Shown: positions 1-11,342 of the stretch, piece by piece | Numbering within the stretch: the stretch's first letter is position 1 | How the letters are laid out: every line of letters begins with the position of its first letter | Source of the DNA: Ichthyophonus hoferi | Lineage: Eukaryota; Opisthokonta; Ichthyosporea; Ichthyophonida; Ichthyophonidae | Assembly: GCA_002751075.1 (NCBI GenBank) | Contig: NAOQ01000453.1 | Span: 1-28,842, forward strand | DNA: 28,842 nucleotides | Direction of reading: 5' to 3' | Program-made: the position numbers and the translations under genes | Notes under the pieces: generated by a model | The model's database searches: none | What the model was told of the DNA's origin: nothing | The model's input: the letters and a program-made list of their open reading frames with translations, nothing else

Positions 1-18
1 GGAATAGTTTTCATGACA

Positions 19-187
19 AGAGCCTAATTCAATCTTGATGAAATGGATTGGGCAATACCAAAGCCAAGCTCAATGAAGTTAGATTAATGAGGGCTGATTC
101 AATCTTGATGAAGCAAGCAGTTCGACTAATAACAAAATTCAATTTGGATGATGTAAACTTTCAAGAGCCTAATTCAATCTTGATCAA
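19..187 (+). repeat. Four short copies of a TTCAATCTTGATGAA-like motif
   Basis: Near-identical 16-base units starting with ATTCAATCTTGATG occur at about 27-42, 97-112, 137-152 (more diverged) and 172-187. The first and fourth also share the preceding AGAGCCTA. Spacing is irregular (about 70, 40 and 35 bases), so this is a loose cluster or a decayed minisatellite, not a clean tandem array. No function can be assigned. Confidence 0.55.
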
Positions 188-640
188 CCAATAGCTAATT
201 TACGCCAGATGAAGTATGTAGATAAACCAATCAACTAAGGTTTATTAATCTCTATACAAACTATACACTTGTAAATTTATACAAGTAAAGTTTACTAACA
301 AGAGGAATTTTACATATTACAAGAAGAGTTTTTATACAGTATATTAGCAAGAGTTGTTTTAGTTGTGTAAAGCTATTATACTAATAGTCATAGATTTACT
401 TATGCAAGACATATCTAATAAAGTTATTGCTACATCTTATACTTAAGATATTTTCTAAATAAAAATACAACATATGCTGACACCTGCCATTAATTAGGTT
501 TTTGAAGGTATAACATTATAGTAATGTATGACCAGGTTATTCACACACTGGATAGATCTTTTTTCTGCTATTGTTTCCTATATTCCTAAAAAAACTGTAT
601 CTGAATTTAAAATTTGCTGATTAGTGGGAGCAGAACATTG
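188..640. other. No recognisable gene; 5' flank of the copia element
   Basis: AT-rich sequence without a supportable reading frame. The 5' LTR of the downstream copia element would be expected about here, but nothing in this stretch resembles the five LTR copies found elsewhere in the window. That LTR is therefore lost, too diverged to see, or outside the window. Confidence 0.4.
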
Positions 641-1514
641 TTAGTAAGGACATAGCCCTACCCAGGGACAACAGCCGCATTTTTCTGGAAGTCAGCCAGT
701 TTTCAAAGCTGAAATGATAAAGTAGTTGCTCATGAAGTTGGAAGGAGGGGCTCCCAAACCAATCACACCTCTCCCCATTTCCAAAAAAGAGTCCTTCTCA
801 AGAAATTAACATGGGCTCAACTATGTCATGTGGGCTAGGTGCATCAAGAACAAGTTACTGGATTCTATGTGCCTACAGGCAATAGAGCATGAGCCAGCTC
901 TCCAATAGGTGGGTAACCCAATCAGAGTGACTTCAAAAGAAGCAACAGCTAAACATAATCTCTATGCCTAAGTATTGATAGAGCAATGCCTGATAGTAGG
1001 TTGGAAGCAAAATCAATTTGCTTCCTACACATGGAGGGGCATAAAGAGTCAGTTGGATGGCAAAGATACTGCCTAACAGACTACCTGCATGTTGGAATAT
1101 TTTAAAACATATTTGAAACCCATAGAAAGTGGAAATGAATATATTGCAAGAGTAGTAGCAGCAAACAAAAGATTCAAAAGAACAATTATGAAGCAACATG
1201 GCCAAGCTATTGTCACCAAGATGATCTTTGACCTGCAACCATCATGACACAGAGAACAAGTCAGGGCCTTCCATCAAATTATTAGAGGTTGTGGTACACT
1301 GAACGAATTGAGTGAAGTTATGACAGCATATATCAAAACAAAATTGACTAGGAAGAATGGAAGTCAACAGAATTTATGGGATACCTACACAGACTTAGTG
1401 TGGGTTTCCTCAACAATGAGTCTGCCACATGTGACATACACCAGGGATTACACTCAATGAGTCAGTGTCCTATCATACAGAGACTTAGCAAACTCAACCA
1501 ACATACATACCCAT
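640..1514 (+). pseudogene. copia gag region, upstream part (fossil)
   Basis: Translated pieces resemble copia Gag (UBN2/retrotran_gag type): an N-terminal tryptophan-containing stretch, a central helical region with residues such as EYIARVVAANKRFKR near 1136-1180, and a zinc-knuckle-like segment near 1430-1468. The solo LTR begins just after this segment, and gag sequence resumes on its far side at 2332. It is part of the larger broken element and is not expected to make protein. Confidence 0.7.
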
Positions 1515-2326
1515 TGTTTTAATACTTCAACCCATACAAGTGTTAGGCTGAATAGTTCATGATGTCTTGAACAAAAATATTTATTGCTTATGTAGCATTG
1601 AACCTCTAAAAGTTCAGTAGCATTTAGAATAAGGTATGAATCAATAGCTAGGAGTTTAAACAATAATTAATGACAATTGATAAATTACATGATGTCACCA
1701 ATTTTATTTAATTAAGACTAGATTCTCAATGCAGTCTAGAACTTAAATTTGCTGTGGTTTCAAATAGTGTTTATCATCTGGGATTTAATCACACATAGTG
1801 ATTAATGATATAAAACGTGATACACAGCATCATCCCTTTACATAATCATTGAATAATCGGTTGCAGACAACATTTTAGGTAGCAATTAGGTTGAATATCT
1901 ATTCAATAATATGTCAAACTTAAATGCTTATTCCTTGATCAATGGGAATTTACCTAAACCAACAATTATATAAACAGTAATTACATATTTAGTCAGAATT
2001 ATGATCACATAGAGTTGCACAATAAAGTAGCATACATAATATTTATCCATTACAATAAGTAGTTATTACTGTGAGGATGAAAGGTATACCTACTATTATT
2101 ACCTCATAAGTCAAACGAAAAACTGTCATTGTATCTACAATGAAATTTGAATCCATAGGAAAGAAGAAGCAATAGGTATGATTATCTTCTGACACCAGTA
2201 CAAAGAAAACTTCAAAAACCTTTTAGAGAAATTAACATTAGTTCAAGTGAACCACAAGAGGGACATCATATGTCCTTAGACAGTGAAGCCAAATTCACAA
2301 CAGAGAGTATAAATTCCAACATGACA
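1515..2326 (+). repeat. Solo LTR A, inserted in the copia gag region
   Basis: This 812-base unit starts TGTTTTAATACTT and ends ATGACA. It is flanked by the direct repeat CCCAT at 1510-1514 and 2327-2331, the 5-base target duplication expected for a copia-type insertion. It aligns along its length with the 3' LTR at 7256-8115 and with inverted copies at 5971-6833, 10496-11342 and 13267-14070. A TATATAA box lies at 1967-1973. The last 200 or so bases hold the Gag-like lysine/serine-rich frame shared by the family. With no internal region and an intact duplication, it is best read as a solo LTR left by LTR-LTR recombination. Confidence 0.85.
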
Positions 2327-2331
2327 CCCAT

Positions 2332-2860
2332 TACCAATCAGGTCAAAAAACAAAAGTACAAGACTTTCAAGAAAGGAGAAGGAACATCTTGAGGAACAAA
2401 ACGCTAAGCAACACTCAGAGAACAAAGATGCTGGCAACTTTCACAAGTGCAATAAAGGAAAGAAACACTACAAGACAGCCTAAACAATAGGAGATAATAG
2501 CTTTTAGGTAGCCACAGGCTACATAAATGGAGAAGGCATTGAAGGGGCGGACCCAAATGTAAGTTTTGTACTAAATAGTGTCTCATCTAGGCACCTTCAC
2601 CTCAGAAGGGAGGACTTCATCAATTTTATCCCATGAACATTCTATGTATGTTGGGTAAATGGACAGAATAGCATGACTTTTGGATCTGGTAGCATATGGC
2701 TAGCTGTTAGAGTAAGAAAAACAGTAAATGAGCCCCATTAGATTAGAGAATGCATTGTTGGTGCCAGATTTAAAGGTAGGCCTATTATAAATTCCATCTT
2801 TGAAGGGAAAAAGCATCACAACTGTGTTTAAAAATGACACAGGAATAGGCTTCTAGAAAA
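2332..2860 (+). pseudogene. copia gag 3' end and protease region (fossil)
   Basis: After the solo LTR, gag resumes with a second zinc-knuckle-like segment near 2446-2490. A copia protease-like region follows (about 2550-2850), recognisable from a short stretch resembling the family's S-R-H-L motif followed by the REDFIN block near 2608-2625. Broken, as is the rest of the element. Confidence 0.6.
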
Positions 2861-2867
2861 GAATAAT

Positions 2868-3831
2868 TGTGATGACAGAAACAAGGAAGAATGACATAAC
2901 CTACAGGTTGGATGCTCTAGTAATCCCACCAGAAGAAGTAGGGAGTAGCAGTTGTCAAAAAGGACCAACCTCTACAGACCAGGAGATTAAGATGGTAGTT
3001 AAGAAGCAGACTCCTACTAAAACTGTAGAACCAGAAGCTCATGTAGGCCTAATGGCTTATGAGATTTTTCATTCCAGATTTATGCATCCAAATTCAGCTG
3101 ACATGCCCCTAGCATTGGCAACATCAAATAGCATGGTGTTGAACAAGAAAAATAGAAACTGTGGAATCTGCAGTATGTCTAAAGTGAAAAGGATTCCATA
3201 CCCAGAGAGAATGAACTGAACAACTAAAGTATTATGAAGAGTACACTCAAACTTAGCTAGACACATGGGCAGGTCCTACTCTGACTTTCAGTATGTAGTA
3301 ACAAAGACAGATGAGTACTTACATTATGTCAAAGTGGATCCACTCAGGAAAAAATCCCAAACATTTAAGGTTCTTAAAAGATACCACACCTATGCTCCTA
3401 CCATGCATGACAAGCCTAGGGCCATCCTGGTAACTGACAGTGGAACTGAATATTTGAACTCAAAATTCTCATCATATTTGGAAAAATTCAGAATCCATCA
3501 TCAAACCACCATCCCTCATTATCCTGAGCAGAATGGTCACAGTAAAAGAATAAACCAGACATTGTTTGCAATGAAAAGGAGTGCTAGAATAGAGAATGAA
3601 TTTCCTCAATATTTTTGGGACAAAGCCACTAAGTCGGCAGCTTTTATATTGAATGTGCTGCCAATGAAGTGTCTACTGAAATCAACACTACCATGGGACT
3701 TACGGCAATTATCAACTAAACGTTTTAGCCAACTCAGAGCTTATGAAAGCAGATGCTACTATAATAATGGGACTTCTAATAAGATGGTATCCAGAGGAAG
3801 GAAAACAGTAATGCTGGGATATCAAGAGTAA
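2868..3831 (+). pseudogene. copia GAG-pre-integrase and integrase region (fossil)
   Basis: The first open stretch (2869-3219) holds the GAG-pre-integrase zinc region: a histidine-containing FHSRFMHPNS block near 3067-3095, then CGICSMSKVKRIPYPERMN near 3160-3216. The next stretch (3265-3831) is a DDE-type integrase core. Family landmarks are VTDSGTEY near 3431-3454 and the HYPEQNGHSKR block near 3517-3550, which match the LRTDNGTEF and PQQNG blocks of copia integrases. This is the best preserved part of the element. Confidence 0.85.
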
Positions 3832-4289
3832 ACAGATATTAATCAGTAGGGACATCAACGTTTTAAAGATATGTTTTTCCTATGCTAAAACACCGTCAGA
3901 ACTTTCTTCTTCCAGACCATGAGGATAAACCCCCAAGAAGAGACAAAGCTACCAGTACAGCTAAAGAGGTCCCATTACCTACACAACATTATCTGCTTTC
4001 ATTGAAGGAGCCCCAGAAGTATACGTCAACTTTAGGGGAGTTGGGTAAGGAAAAATGGGGATAAGGAGATTGAAAAATCAAGAAGGGATGAAAAGGAGCC
4101 AGAGAATAATTAAAATATGGAAAATGAGAGGAGAAAAAGCCAGTGAGAAAACATTGGCACATCTCCATGGAAAAGCACGTATGAATCCTCCATTACTAGA
4201 TCAAGTATCAAGTCAGAGATACCAACCAAAATAACACCTTGACACATGCAACATACTCAGCCACATATGCCAATCTATATGGTCAAGCT
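3832..4289 (+). pseudogene. copia integrase C-terminal / linker region (fossil)
   Basis: Lysine- and proline-rich short frames follow the integrase core, as expected for the poorly conserved linker between integrase and reverse transcriptase in copia elements. Apart from position, nothing here identifies a separate gene. Confidence 0.4.
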
Positions 4290-4900
4290 GCATCCAAGTC
4301 CGTCTGTGTAATTATGAACTCCCTTTAATAGGTCATACCATTGACTTAAGCGGTAAATAACTATTAATAGTTAGGTGCAAACTCAGATCCCGAAATCATG
4401 GATTACACATTTTTTTGTACCAACCAAAATTAGGTATACTGAATCAGATTTAGTACTATCAGTCTCAAGTATATAATGCCATAGAAGGTCTCACACAAGG
4501 GACCTGGAAAATAAAAAGAAAATAAATGAAAAATTGATTAAATAAATGATTTTCTTGTTTGTCTATTATGACTCGTCTTGGAAAGATTGAACAATTCAAA
4601 AATAAGAAAATTGTTATTACATTAACGCCAAGAGTGGCGAACAGGATTTCGAGGATATCAAAGAAAACCAGAGTCATGGTACCATTATCAGACTCTGCAA
4701 ATCAAGAAAAACCAGCCTATACCGAAGTAGCGACCAAATGCTTTTTCTCCCAGTCGATTGTGGTCAACATTACACAATTGTCTTCATCAATAAGTTCTAG
4801 TAAAGACTCAAGTACTTCATCTATTAAATCTTCCGATTCAACTAGTGATGGACACATTACAGATGTAAGCGAAGCATCCTCTAGCAGTTCTTTCAGGCAA
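4290..4900 (+). repeat. Probable LTR 3' fragment nested between integrase and RT
   Basis: Near 4375-4405 the sequence resembles the TATA-to-start segment of the LTR family (CAGATCCCGAAATCATGG against GATCCTGATTACATAG in other copies). About 180 bases on, a frame beginning near 4559 contains NKKIVITLT and then KKTRVMVPLSDSANQ. This is similar in order and content to the Gag-like frame at the end of the other LTR copies. Reverse transcriptase sequence resumes by about 4920. No clean ends or target duplication were found, so both boundaries are estimates. It may instead be a diverged piece of the element's own linker. Confidence 0.4.
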
Positions 4901-4919
4901 TTCCTTATGGAGAAGCATT

Positions 4920-5650
4920 GATAAGCTAAGCAAGGAACCATTGTTAAAACCATTGTGGGTTTTTAACATTAAGAGGGACAGTCAAAAAAACACTACTAAA
5001 TACAAGGCATGACTTGCAGTGATGGGAAGCTGATAGTTGGAAAGCTTAAACCATTTTAACATATAGTTCCCAGTTTTCTCCTTGACCATTATACGTCTTC
5101 TACTAACCCTGGCAGCATCATGGAGCTTGGAGGTTACAATAGATATTGTGGAAGCTTACTTAAATGGTTAACTGGAGGAAAACATATGCATACATTAGCC
5201 AGAAGGCTTTAAAGACTCTGAATTTCCACCCAGGGTGTGCAAGCTTCAATGATGGCTATATGGACCAAACCAATTTGTATAACCTGATAGCGCACCTTAG
5301 CTGCATTTTTGGCTACAGTGTATCTTTTCTTGACCAGTTATGATCCATGCCTATTTGTATCTCATGGCATACTATACTTCCTTGTCATACTTGTCCATAT
5401 TAATGACATGTTAATTGTTTCTGACAACAACTATGTTTTACAAAGGTTAATCAACAGTGTAAAAATAAACAATTCGAAACAAAGAAGATAAGATTTCTAG
5501 CTGAATTGAATACCTGGAATATCAAATTTTGAAAGATAATCAGGGAACCATATACTTAACCCAAGGGGGATGCATCAAGAAAATGTTAATGTCATAGAAC
5601 ATGGGAAGTATTAAGTGAATCATGTCTTTAACAACTCTAAATCACGTATC
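4920..5650 (+). pseudogene. copia reverse transcriptase region (fossil)
   Basis: Fragments in the order of a copia reverse transcriptase are visible. They are an N-terminal W-V-F-x-I-K-R-D block near 4954-4980, a block resembling the family's D-V-x-x-A-[FY]-L-N-G motif near 5137-5170, a PEGF block near 5199-5211, and a segment around 5390-5430 corresponding to the palm motif. The region is heavily broken. Confidence 0.75.
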
Positions 5651-5699
5651 AGACCTAGATAAGACACAGAGTCAACCCCAAGGTGTGACATCAGGGCAT

Positions 5700-5965
5700 A
5701 CCAAAAAGCAATGGGTTGCCTTTTACGAATATCCCAATTACCTAGGCCAGATATAGCCTTTGCAGCCATCTATCCAGAATGTTTTGCACCTAATCCATCT
5801 GAATCTTACTGGAAAATGGTATATCATTTGATGGAATACTTCAACATATTCCAAGACATAGGATTGGCATACCACAAATCACCTTTAGAACTAAAGGCAT
5901 GTGTAGATGCAGACTTTGCAAGAGATAAGGCTACCAGCAAATTAACAACGGGATTGATACTGTTT
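5700..5965 (+). pseudogene. copia RNase H region, first part (fossil)
   Basis: The frame at 5711 onward carries GCLLRISQLPRPDIAFA, which matches the G-x-L-x-Y-x-x-x-T-R-P-D-I block after copia reverse transcriptase. ACVDADFARDKATSKLTTG follows near 5897-5955, matching the RNase H D-A-D-x-A block. The domain is cut by the inverted solo LTR at 5971 and continues at 6839. Confidence 0.85.
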
Positions 5966-5970
5966 CTAAA

Positions 5971-6833
5971 TGTCAGAATCTTTGCTGTTAACTATGTCGA
6001 TTCTGCATCACTGTCCATAGACATGTGTTGTCCCTCTTTTACTTAATTTGATTTTGGAATTGTAGTAATATCAAATTCATCCACTATCCTTGTCATTTGT
6101 GTCAGAGGAGAATTGCGCGTGTTGCTTTTTCTTTCTTTCTATAAATCCTATTTTACCTGTAGTTTCTTGTGGCAGTCTTATGTTTGACTCATGCAGAAGT
6201 AGAAATTGAAATATCTCCTCTCTTAAGTGTCATTACTACTTCTTACATTGGGCCAATATTATGTATGTTTCTTTACTGCTCTACACTATGAACTCAGGAT
6301 CCAGACTAAGTCTGTGATTGTTGACTATATAGTTGTTGGCTCAGGTCAATACCAGTTGGACATGTAGCAAACGTTTGAGATAAGCATTATCTAATAGAAA
6401 TCCAACCTAACTGTTATCTAACATGTTGTCAGCAACATATTCACTGATGATTCAAAGGATTATTTTGGAACTTAGTTAACGTAAGGTGTTATCAACCAGT
6501 TGCCCAATGATTATCAATGGATTATTCTGGATGCTATGTATCACATACCTATTATCAGTGACTATGTGTGATTAAATGCCAATAACCAACACTATCTTAA
6601 ACCCTGTTAAATTTAGGTTCTAGACTGTACTAATTAATGATCTAGTCCTAATTAACTATAATTAATGACATTATGTAATTAATTAATGTCTAACTCTTAA
6701 TTGCTGACTGAAATCTCATTATAAACGCTATTTAACATTTAGAGGTTCAATGTTACATAAACAAGAAGTATTTTTATACAATACATCATGACCTGTTTGG
6801 CCAAACACTTGTAGGGGTTAAAATACTTCACCA
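5971..6833 (-). repeat. Solo LTR B, inverted, inserted in the RNase H region
   Basis: This 863-base unit reads TGTCAGAATC at its left end and ends CTTCACCA at the right. It is flanked by the direct repeat CTAAA at 5966-5970 and 6834-6838. In reverse complement it aligns with solo LTR A and with the 3' LTR at 7256-8115, including the TATA segment and the terminal Gag-like frame. It lies in the opposite orientation to the element it interrupts, so it is a separate insertion event, later reduced to one LTR. RNase H sequence resumes immediately after the right-hand CTAAA. Confidence 0.88.
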
Positions 6834-6838
6834 CTAAA

Positions 6839-7195
6839 CGACACACCAGTGGCATGGTGAAGCAAGAAACTGTCAATAATGACGTATTCAATTAAAGAGG
6901 CAGAATATATTGCACTCACTGCAGCTGTTCATGAAATTGTAAGGACTTCTAGTTTGTTATAAAGTGTTGGTATTCAGACAGTTCCGATTCTTGTCTATGA
7001 GGACAATTAATTAACAATTCAAATCTTAAAAAACAATGAGATCACCAAAAACACAAAACACATCTGTGTAAAGTATCACTATTTAAGAAGGCCATTAAAA
7101 ATGGGGATATTGACATCAAACCAATCTCAACAGATGGCAGGAAAGCAGGCATCCTCACCAAGGATTTAGTCTCTGCTAAATTCATGATTGCCTTC
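6839..7195 (+). pseudogene. copia RNase H region, second part (fossil)
   Basis: Just after the solo LTR, the sequence matches the copia RNase H continuation. There is a P-V-A-W block near 6852, then EAEYIALTAAVHEIV near 6899-6943, the typical E-A-E-Y-x-A-L block. A K-x-I-x-x-x-Y-H-x-x-R block near 7050-7090 and an I-L-T-K-D-L block near 7150-7170 follow, as in the C-terminal end of copia Pol. Confidence 0.82.
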
Positions 7196-7244
7196 TGAAT
7201 ACTAACCTTGAATTAGTAAGTAATATACTCACAGGTATGCAGGA

Positions 7245-7255
7245 TGTAGAGGGAT
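7245..7255 (+). other. Purine-rich tract before the 3' LTR
   Basis: TGTAGAGGGAT directly precedes the TG that opens the 3' LTR. Copia elements place the polypurine tract, the primer for plus-strand DNA synthesis, immediately upstream of the 3' LTR. Confidence 0.5.
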
Positions 7256-8115
7256 TGTTGAAATATGTTAGCCTTTACAAATGTTTGGTCAAATACTTCA
7301 TTATGTCTTGTACAAAAATTCATATTGTTCTTATATCAATGAATCTCTATATGTTAAGAAGCATTTACAATAAGGTTTTAATCAGTAATTAAGTGTTAGA
7401 TGTTAATCAATGATAATTAGTTAATTCAATGGTGTCACCATTCATAGTCAATTAAAATTAGATGTTTAATGCGGTTTAGAACGTAAATTTGTTATGATTT
7501 TTTATGGTGTTGGCTATTTGTATTTAATTTCACACCTAGTGATTGATGATATATATATATAATACATAGCATCCAGAATAATCCTTTGAATAATCGTAAA
7601 CAACTGGTTGATAACAACTTATGCTAAGTAAGTTCCATAATGATCCTTTAAATAATTATTGGACAATATGTCGCTGGCAATATGTTAGATAACAGTTAGG
7701 TTGAGTTCTTATTTGATAATATGTTAATCCAAAATGCTTATCACAGGATCAACTGGTATTGACCTAAACCAAGAACTATATAACCAGCAATCACAAACTT
7801 AGTTTGGATCCTGATTACATAGAGCAGAACATTAAAATTAAGTATAATATATTTGTTTGTTTAAATAGTAGTAATGGCCATAAAAAAAAGAGAAACTCTA
7901 ACTCCTTCTGACCAATAATCAAGTGTAAAACTACCACAGCAACAGTGTTCAAACTGGGATCCCTAGAAAAGAAAAAGCAGCATGTACCGTTATCCTCTGA
8001 CTCAAGTGAAGAGGACATATTACGACAAGTCCAGTGTCTACTGATGTTAAAGAGGGACATCACATGGCCATAGATAGCAACGCAGAATCTACTTCAAACA
8101 GTGAAGATTATGACA
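7256..8115 (+). repeat. 3' LTR (E) of the copia element
   Basis: This 860-base unit starts TGTTGAAATATG and ends ATTATGACA. It aligns end to end with solo LTRs A, B, C and D. TATATAA is at 7777-7783. The final 250 or so bases carry the family's Gag-like frame, with KKKQHVPLSSDSSEED readable near 7968-8015. The flanks GGGAT and AAATA differ, and a purine tract precedes it, so it is the 3' LTR of the broken element, not a solo LTR. Confidence 0.82.
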
Positions 8116-10495
8116 AAATACAATGCAAATTACTTGATAAATCATTCCACTTGAGTCTCATTAGAAGAATTTTATTAATAAATCAGAATAGACTATTTAC
8201 ATATTGAATGTTTAGTTTCAGTTTGTCATAATATATAGCAAGTAGGGTGTCATTCGACTAAGAATATTGGTTTTGTTTTTATGTCTTACCATGATTTGTG
8301 TGTGGGTTTAGTAATAGTACAGCACATTAGATTCTGCTTGCCTACAATCGTGTTTAATAAGAAGAACGGCATAGTGATCAGACATTAATCAATTCAGTAA
8401 TTAATTTTTAGAACACTACTGTAGAAGTTCCTGAAACTATGGGGTGATTTCTTCAATCTAAAATCGATAAGATCAGGTTTGTGGTTTTGGGAATGTTTCC
8501 ACATAAAGTAATGAAATTCTAATGATAAGGAGATGTATCCATAAATGGCAAAAGGCAAGGCTTGAAACTTGTCTAATTTTTCACTACTCTAACCTATATA
8601 TTTAACCCTCAAATCCTCAGTTGAAATAGGATATGATTAGTTAATTACTGAAATAAGGCATATTTTTCAAAGAAAAGATGGTTAAGGGTATTCTCTATAG
8701 AGCAAGAATATGAAAATTGAAAGTAAAAGAGAAAACTAAGCATTTACTTACCATAAAACACTCACATATGGCTTTATCAAAAAGAAGACTAGAATTATAT
8801 TTACGTCAGGCTCTAATGACAAGACTAGAACTATAGAAACAATTATGTTGTAGTTAGGCAGCAGCATATTAGGATTGTATTTCTGGTTAGTCCAATGTTT
8901 TAGATTCTCATTTGGTACTCTTGCATTGGAAAATTCTATTGGCCAGACCTTGAACTCAATAAAATAAACCTAATTAATAACAAGTTGAAACTTATGATTA
9001 ACTGTTAGAGTAAGGAATATGTATTTAATTTGCATTTTTTTCTTTTTGTATCTTTAATCATCTCATATTAAATATAGCATATTTACACAATGACATTGCT
9101 CATAACGAATCTAGTAAATATCCCGTGAGGCTCTGCTTGTCTTTAGTAATGTTATAAATTTTGAGGTGCAGTAAAATGACCACAGCTTCATCAATTGAGT
9201 GGCTACCTAACTCATTGAGCAATAATAAATTAGAACTATCTTGTGAAAGCTGTTAAAATTTAGTAGCCATATTTCAATCTAAGTTAAGTCAGTGCTTTTA
9301 TTTTAAAGATTTAGCTAGACCTAACTAATGTTTAATAGATGAGAAATTACCCTTAGATTTGATAATAATAAAGACATTGGGATTTAGCTTGGTCTAAGAA
9401 GTTACTTTAAGAATTGGTAACTTTGTCTCCAAAGTGTTGTTCACATTGATCAATAGGTAATAACCTCATGAATAGAAAATTGGCATGGATGACAGGTTTG
9501 TCTAATACTGCCTTTCCCCTAAGTAATATACCAAAAAGAGACTAACATTTAGTCTAAGTTGAGGACTAGGCCCATCATGCTAATAAACCTAGGAGAATTC
9601 AGTTAGCTGGGCAACCAGGATAGATATCATTGTTGTTGGCTGAGGACTCAATAAAATTGCCAAGAGATTTAGTAAAGCATTTTTTTTTATGGGTTAAAGA
9701 TGACTATGATGTCATTATTTGCAGACTAGGTTATTTAGGACTGGACGCCAAGTTGTGCCAACAGACATAAGGATTGCTGTAACTCCTTTTAGTAGTTGAA
9801 TGAATATATACTTATTGTTAAAAACTGCGGGACATGCCTTAGGCAAGATTCCCAAGCAGTGAGTTATTTGGACCCAAAACATATTATCTGAAATGACTTA
9901 TTATATAGAGGCTGGATAGCTGGTATTGGTTGGTTCAACCTTGATTGACATTCTTGGATGGACGTTTAGCACCAATCTAATATGGGCTCTGATTGGCAAG
10001 CCTAGACTACATTAACTATTTTTTTAGATTACATATGCGATAGTAGTTGCTAACAAAATACACAATGAAGCCAATAAAGAGTTGTTATAAAATAACAAAG
10101 ATAACACACACAATCTCAATACAGTAACAGTTTCCTAATCTATACCACATTAGCTAAATCTAAAACATCCTCCAAAACCATTACAAATACAAGGTCTATT
10201 CTAGATTAATTTACATTTTCAGAAAGTTAAGTACCCTTCAATTATTGCTAAGAATAAACCTAATATCTGTTATACGTAATTCTATTTGATATACAACGTT
10301 CCTCTCTACTGCTAGTTGATATAGGTATTTATTACTGGGTAAGTAATAGGTTAAAACTCTTGTAAGTTCTGCCTGTAGTACACACAATTGTTTTGGGTTC
10401 CGTAATGCTTTAAGCTTCTTACCCCGCAACTAGCAATGCTTGCAATACCCGCAATCTAAATCACTAAGATTTCAGATGGGCACTATACAAGTATC
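8116..10495. other. No recognisable gene
   Basis: AT-rich sequence with no frame, splice pattern or RNA gene I can support. A stretch near 9630-9665 (GTTGTTGGCTGAGGACTCAA) faintly resembles the TATA-proximal segment of an inverted LTR copy, but the similarity does not continue on either side. Confidence 0.45.
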
Positions 10496-11342
10496 TGTTA
10501 TGATCTGTAGTGATCTATGTAGACTCGTATTTGGGGTCAAAGGGCATGTGCTGATCCTCTCCCGGTGTTACCCATTACTCCATACCATTAACCTCTAGAC
10601 TGGTAGTAATGTTGTATGCCTCTGCGAGTTCTTTTGAAATCTGCTCAATGTTTTAATTCGAAGAGAACTGTATCAGGAGTTTCTATTTTATTTTAATAGC
10701 TATGAGCCCTAACTTATTAGCAGTTGCTGCAATTGTTTTATCTTTCTATCTGGTGATAGACTAGCTAAGAGGTTTTTGTTTCTGTAAAGTCATACTTATC
10801 ATGCATTATTAAGTCATATAATTAGCTTTATCTACTACAACTTATAATATGGATCTAGGGAAAGCCCATACAGGCTGGTCATATAATTGTTAGATCAGGT
10901 CAAAAGTAATTGACCATATGATAATCCTTTGACTTTAATATATTGCTAAATAGGAACTCAGTATGACTGTTCTAAAACATGTTTTTATAAACAAATCATC
11001 TAGTAACTATACAAAAGATCATTTAGGAACTTGCATAGCACGTGTGTATCATCAATCACTAGGTGTGTAATTCAAATACTATGACCAACATTATTTAAAA
11101 CCACGGTAAATTTACAATTTAGACTACTCTAACCATCTAGTCCTAATTTAATACAACCAGTAAAATCATTGAATTAATTAAATATCATTAATTAATGTGT
11201 AGCTCTTAATTACTGATTAAAAACTTCATTTAAAATGCCTCTTAACATACGGAGGCTCAACGCTAAATAAATAATAAGTAGTTTGTACAAGACATAACAA
11301 AGATTTTGGCTAAACTTTTGTAGGAAATGAGATACTTTGACA
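10496..11342 (-). repeat. Solo LTR C, inverted
   Basis: This 847-base unit starts TGTTATGATCTG and ends ACTTTGACA on the + strand. It is flanked by GTATC (10491-10495) and ATATC (11343-11347), a target duplication with one difference. The reverse complement aligns with the other LTR copies at both ends; its left end matches the terminal Gag-like segment of LTR E in order, though this is the most diverged part. Its middle, around 11040-11240, is close to solo LTRs B and D. No internal region accompanies it. Confidence 0.78.

Larger units (their letters stand above)
640..8115 (+). mobile_element. Old broken Ty1/copia LTR retrotransposon with nested insertions
   Basis: Regions resembling Gag, aspartic protease, GAG-pre-integrase, integrase, reverse transcriptase and RNase H follow each other in the order that defines Ty1/copia (integrase before reverse transcriptase). 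They are followed by a purine-rich tract and a 3' LTR. The element is a fossil with many breaks spread over all domains (well over ten). It is split by a solo LTR in gag, by an inverted solo LTR in RNase H, and probably by a third LTR-like piece between integrase and reverse transcriptase. The left boundary is approximate because no 5' LTR was recognised. It must be older than the insertions it carries. Confidence 0.88.

Noticed and set aside
1515-8115. Reading LTR A and LTR E as the two ends of one complete element
   Set aside because: LTR A has its own CCCAT duplication on both sides and splits gag, so it is a separate solo LTR.
9590-9700. A further inverted LTR copy
   Set aside because: Only about 40 bases resemble the LTR; flanking blocks and ends are absent.
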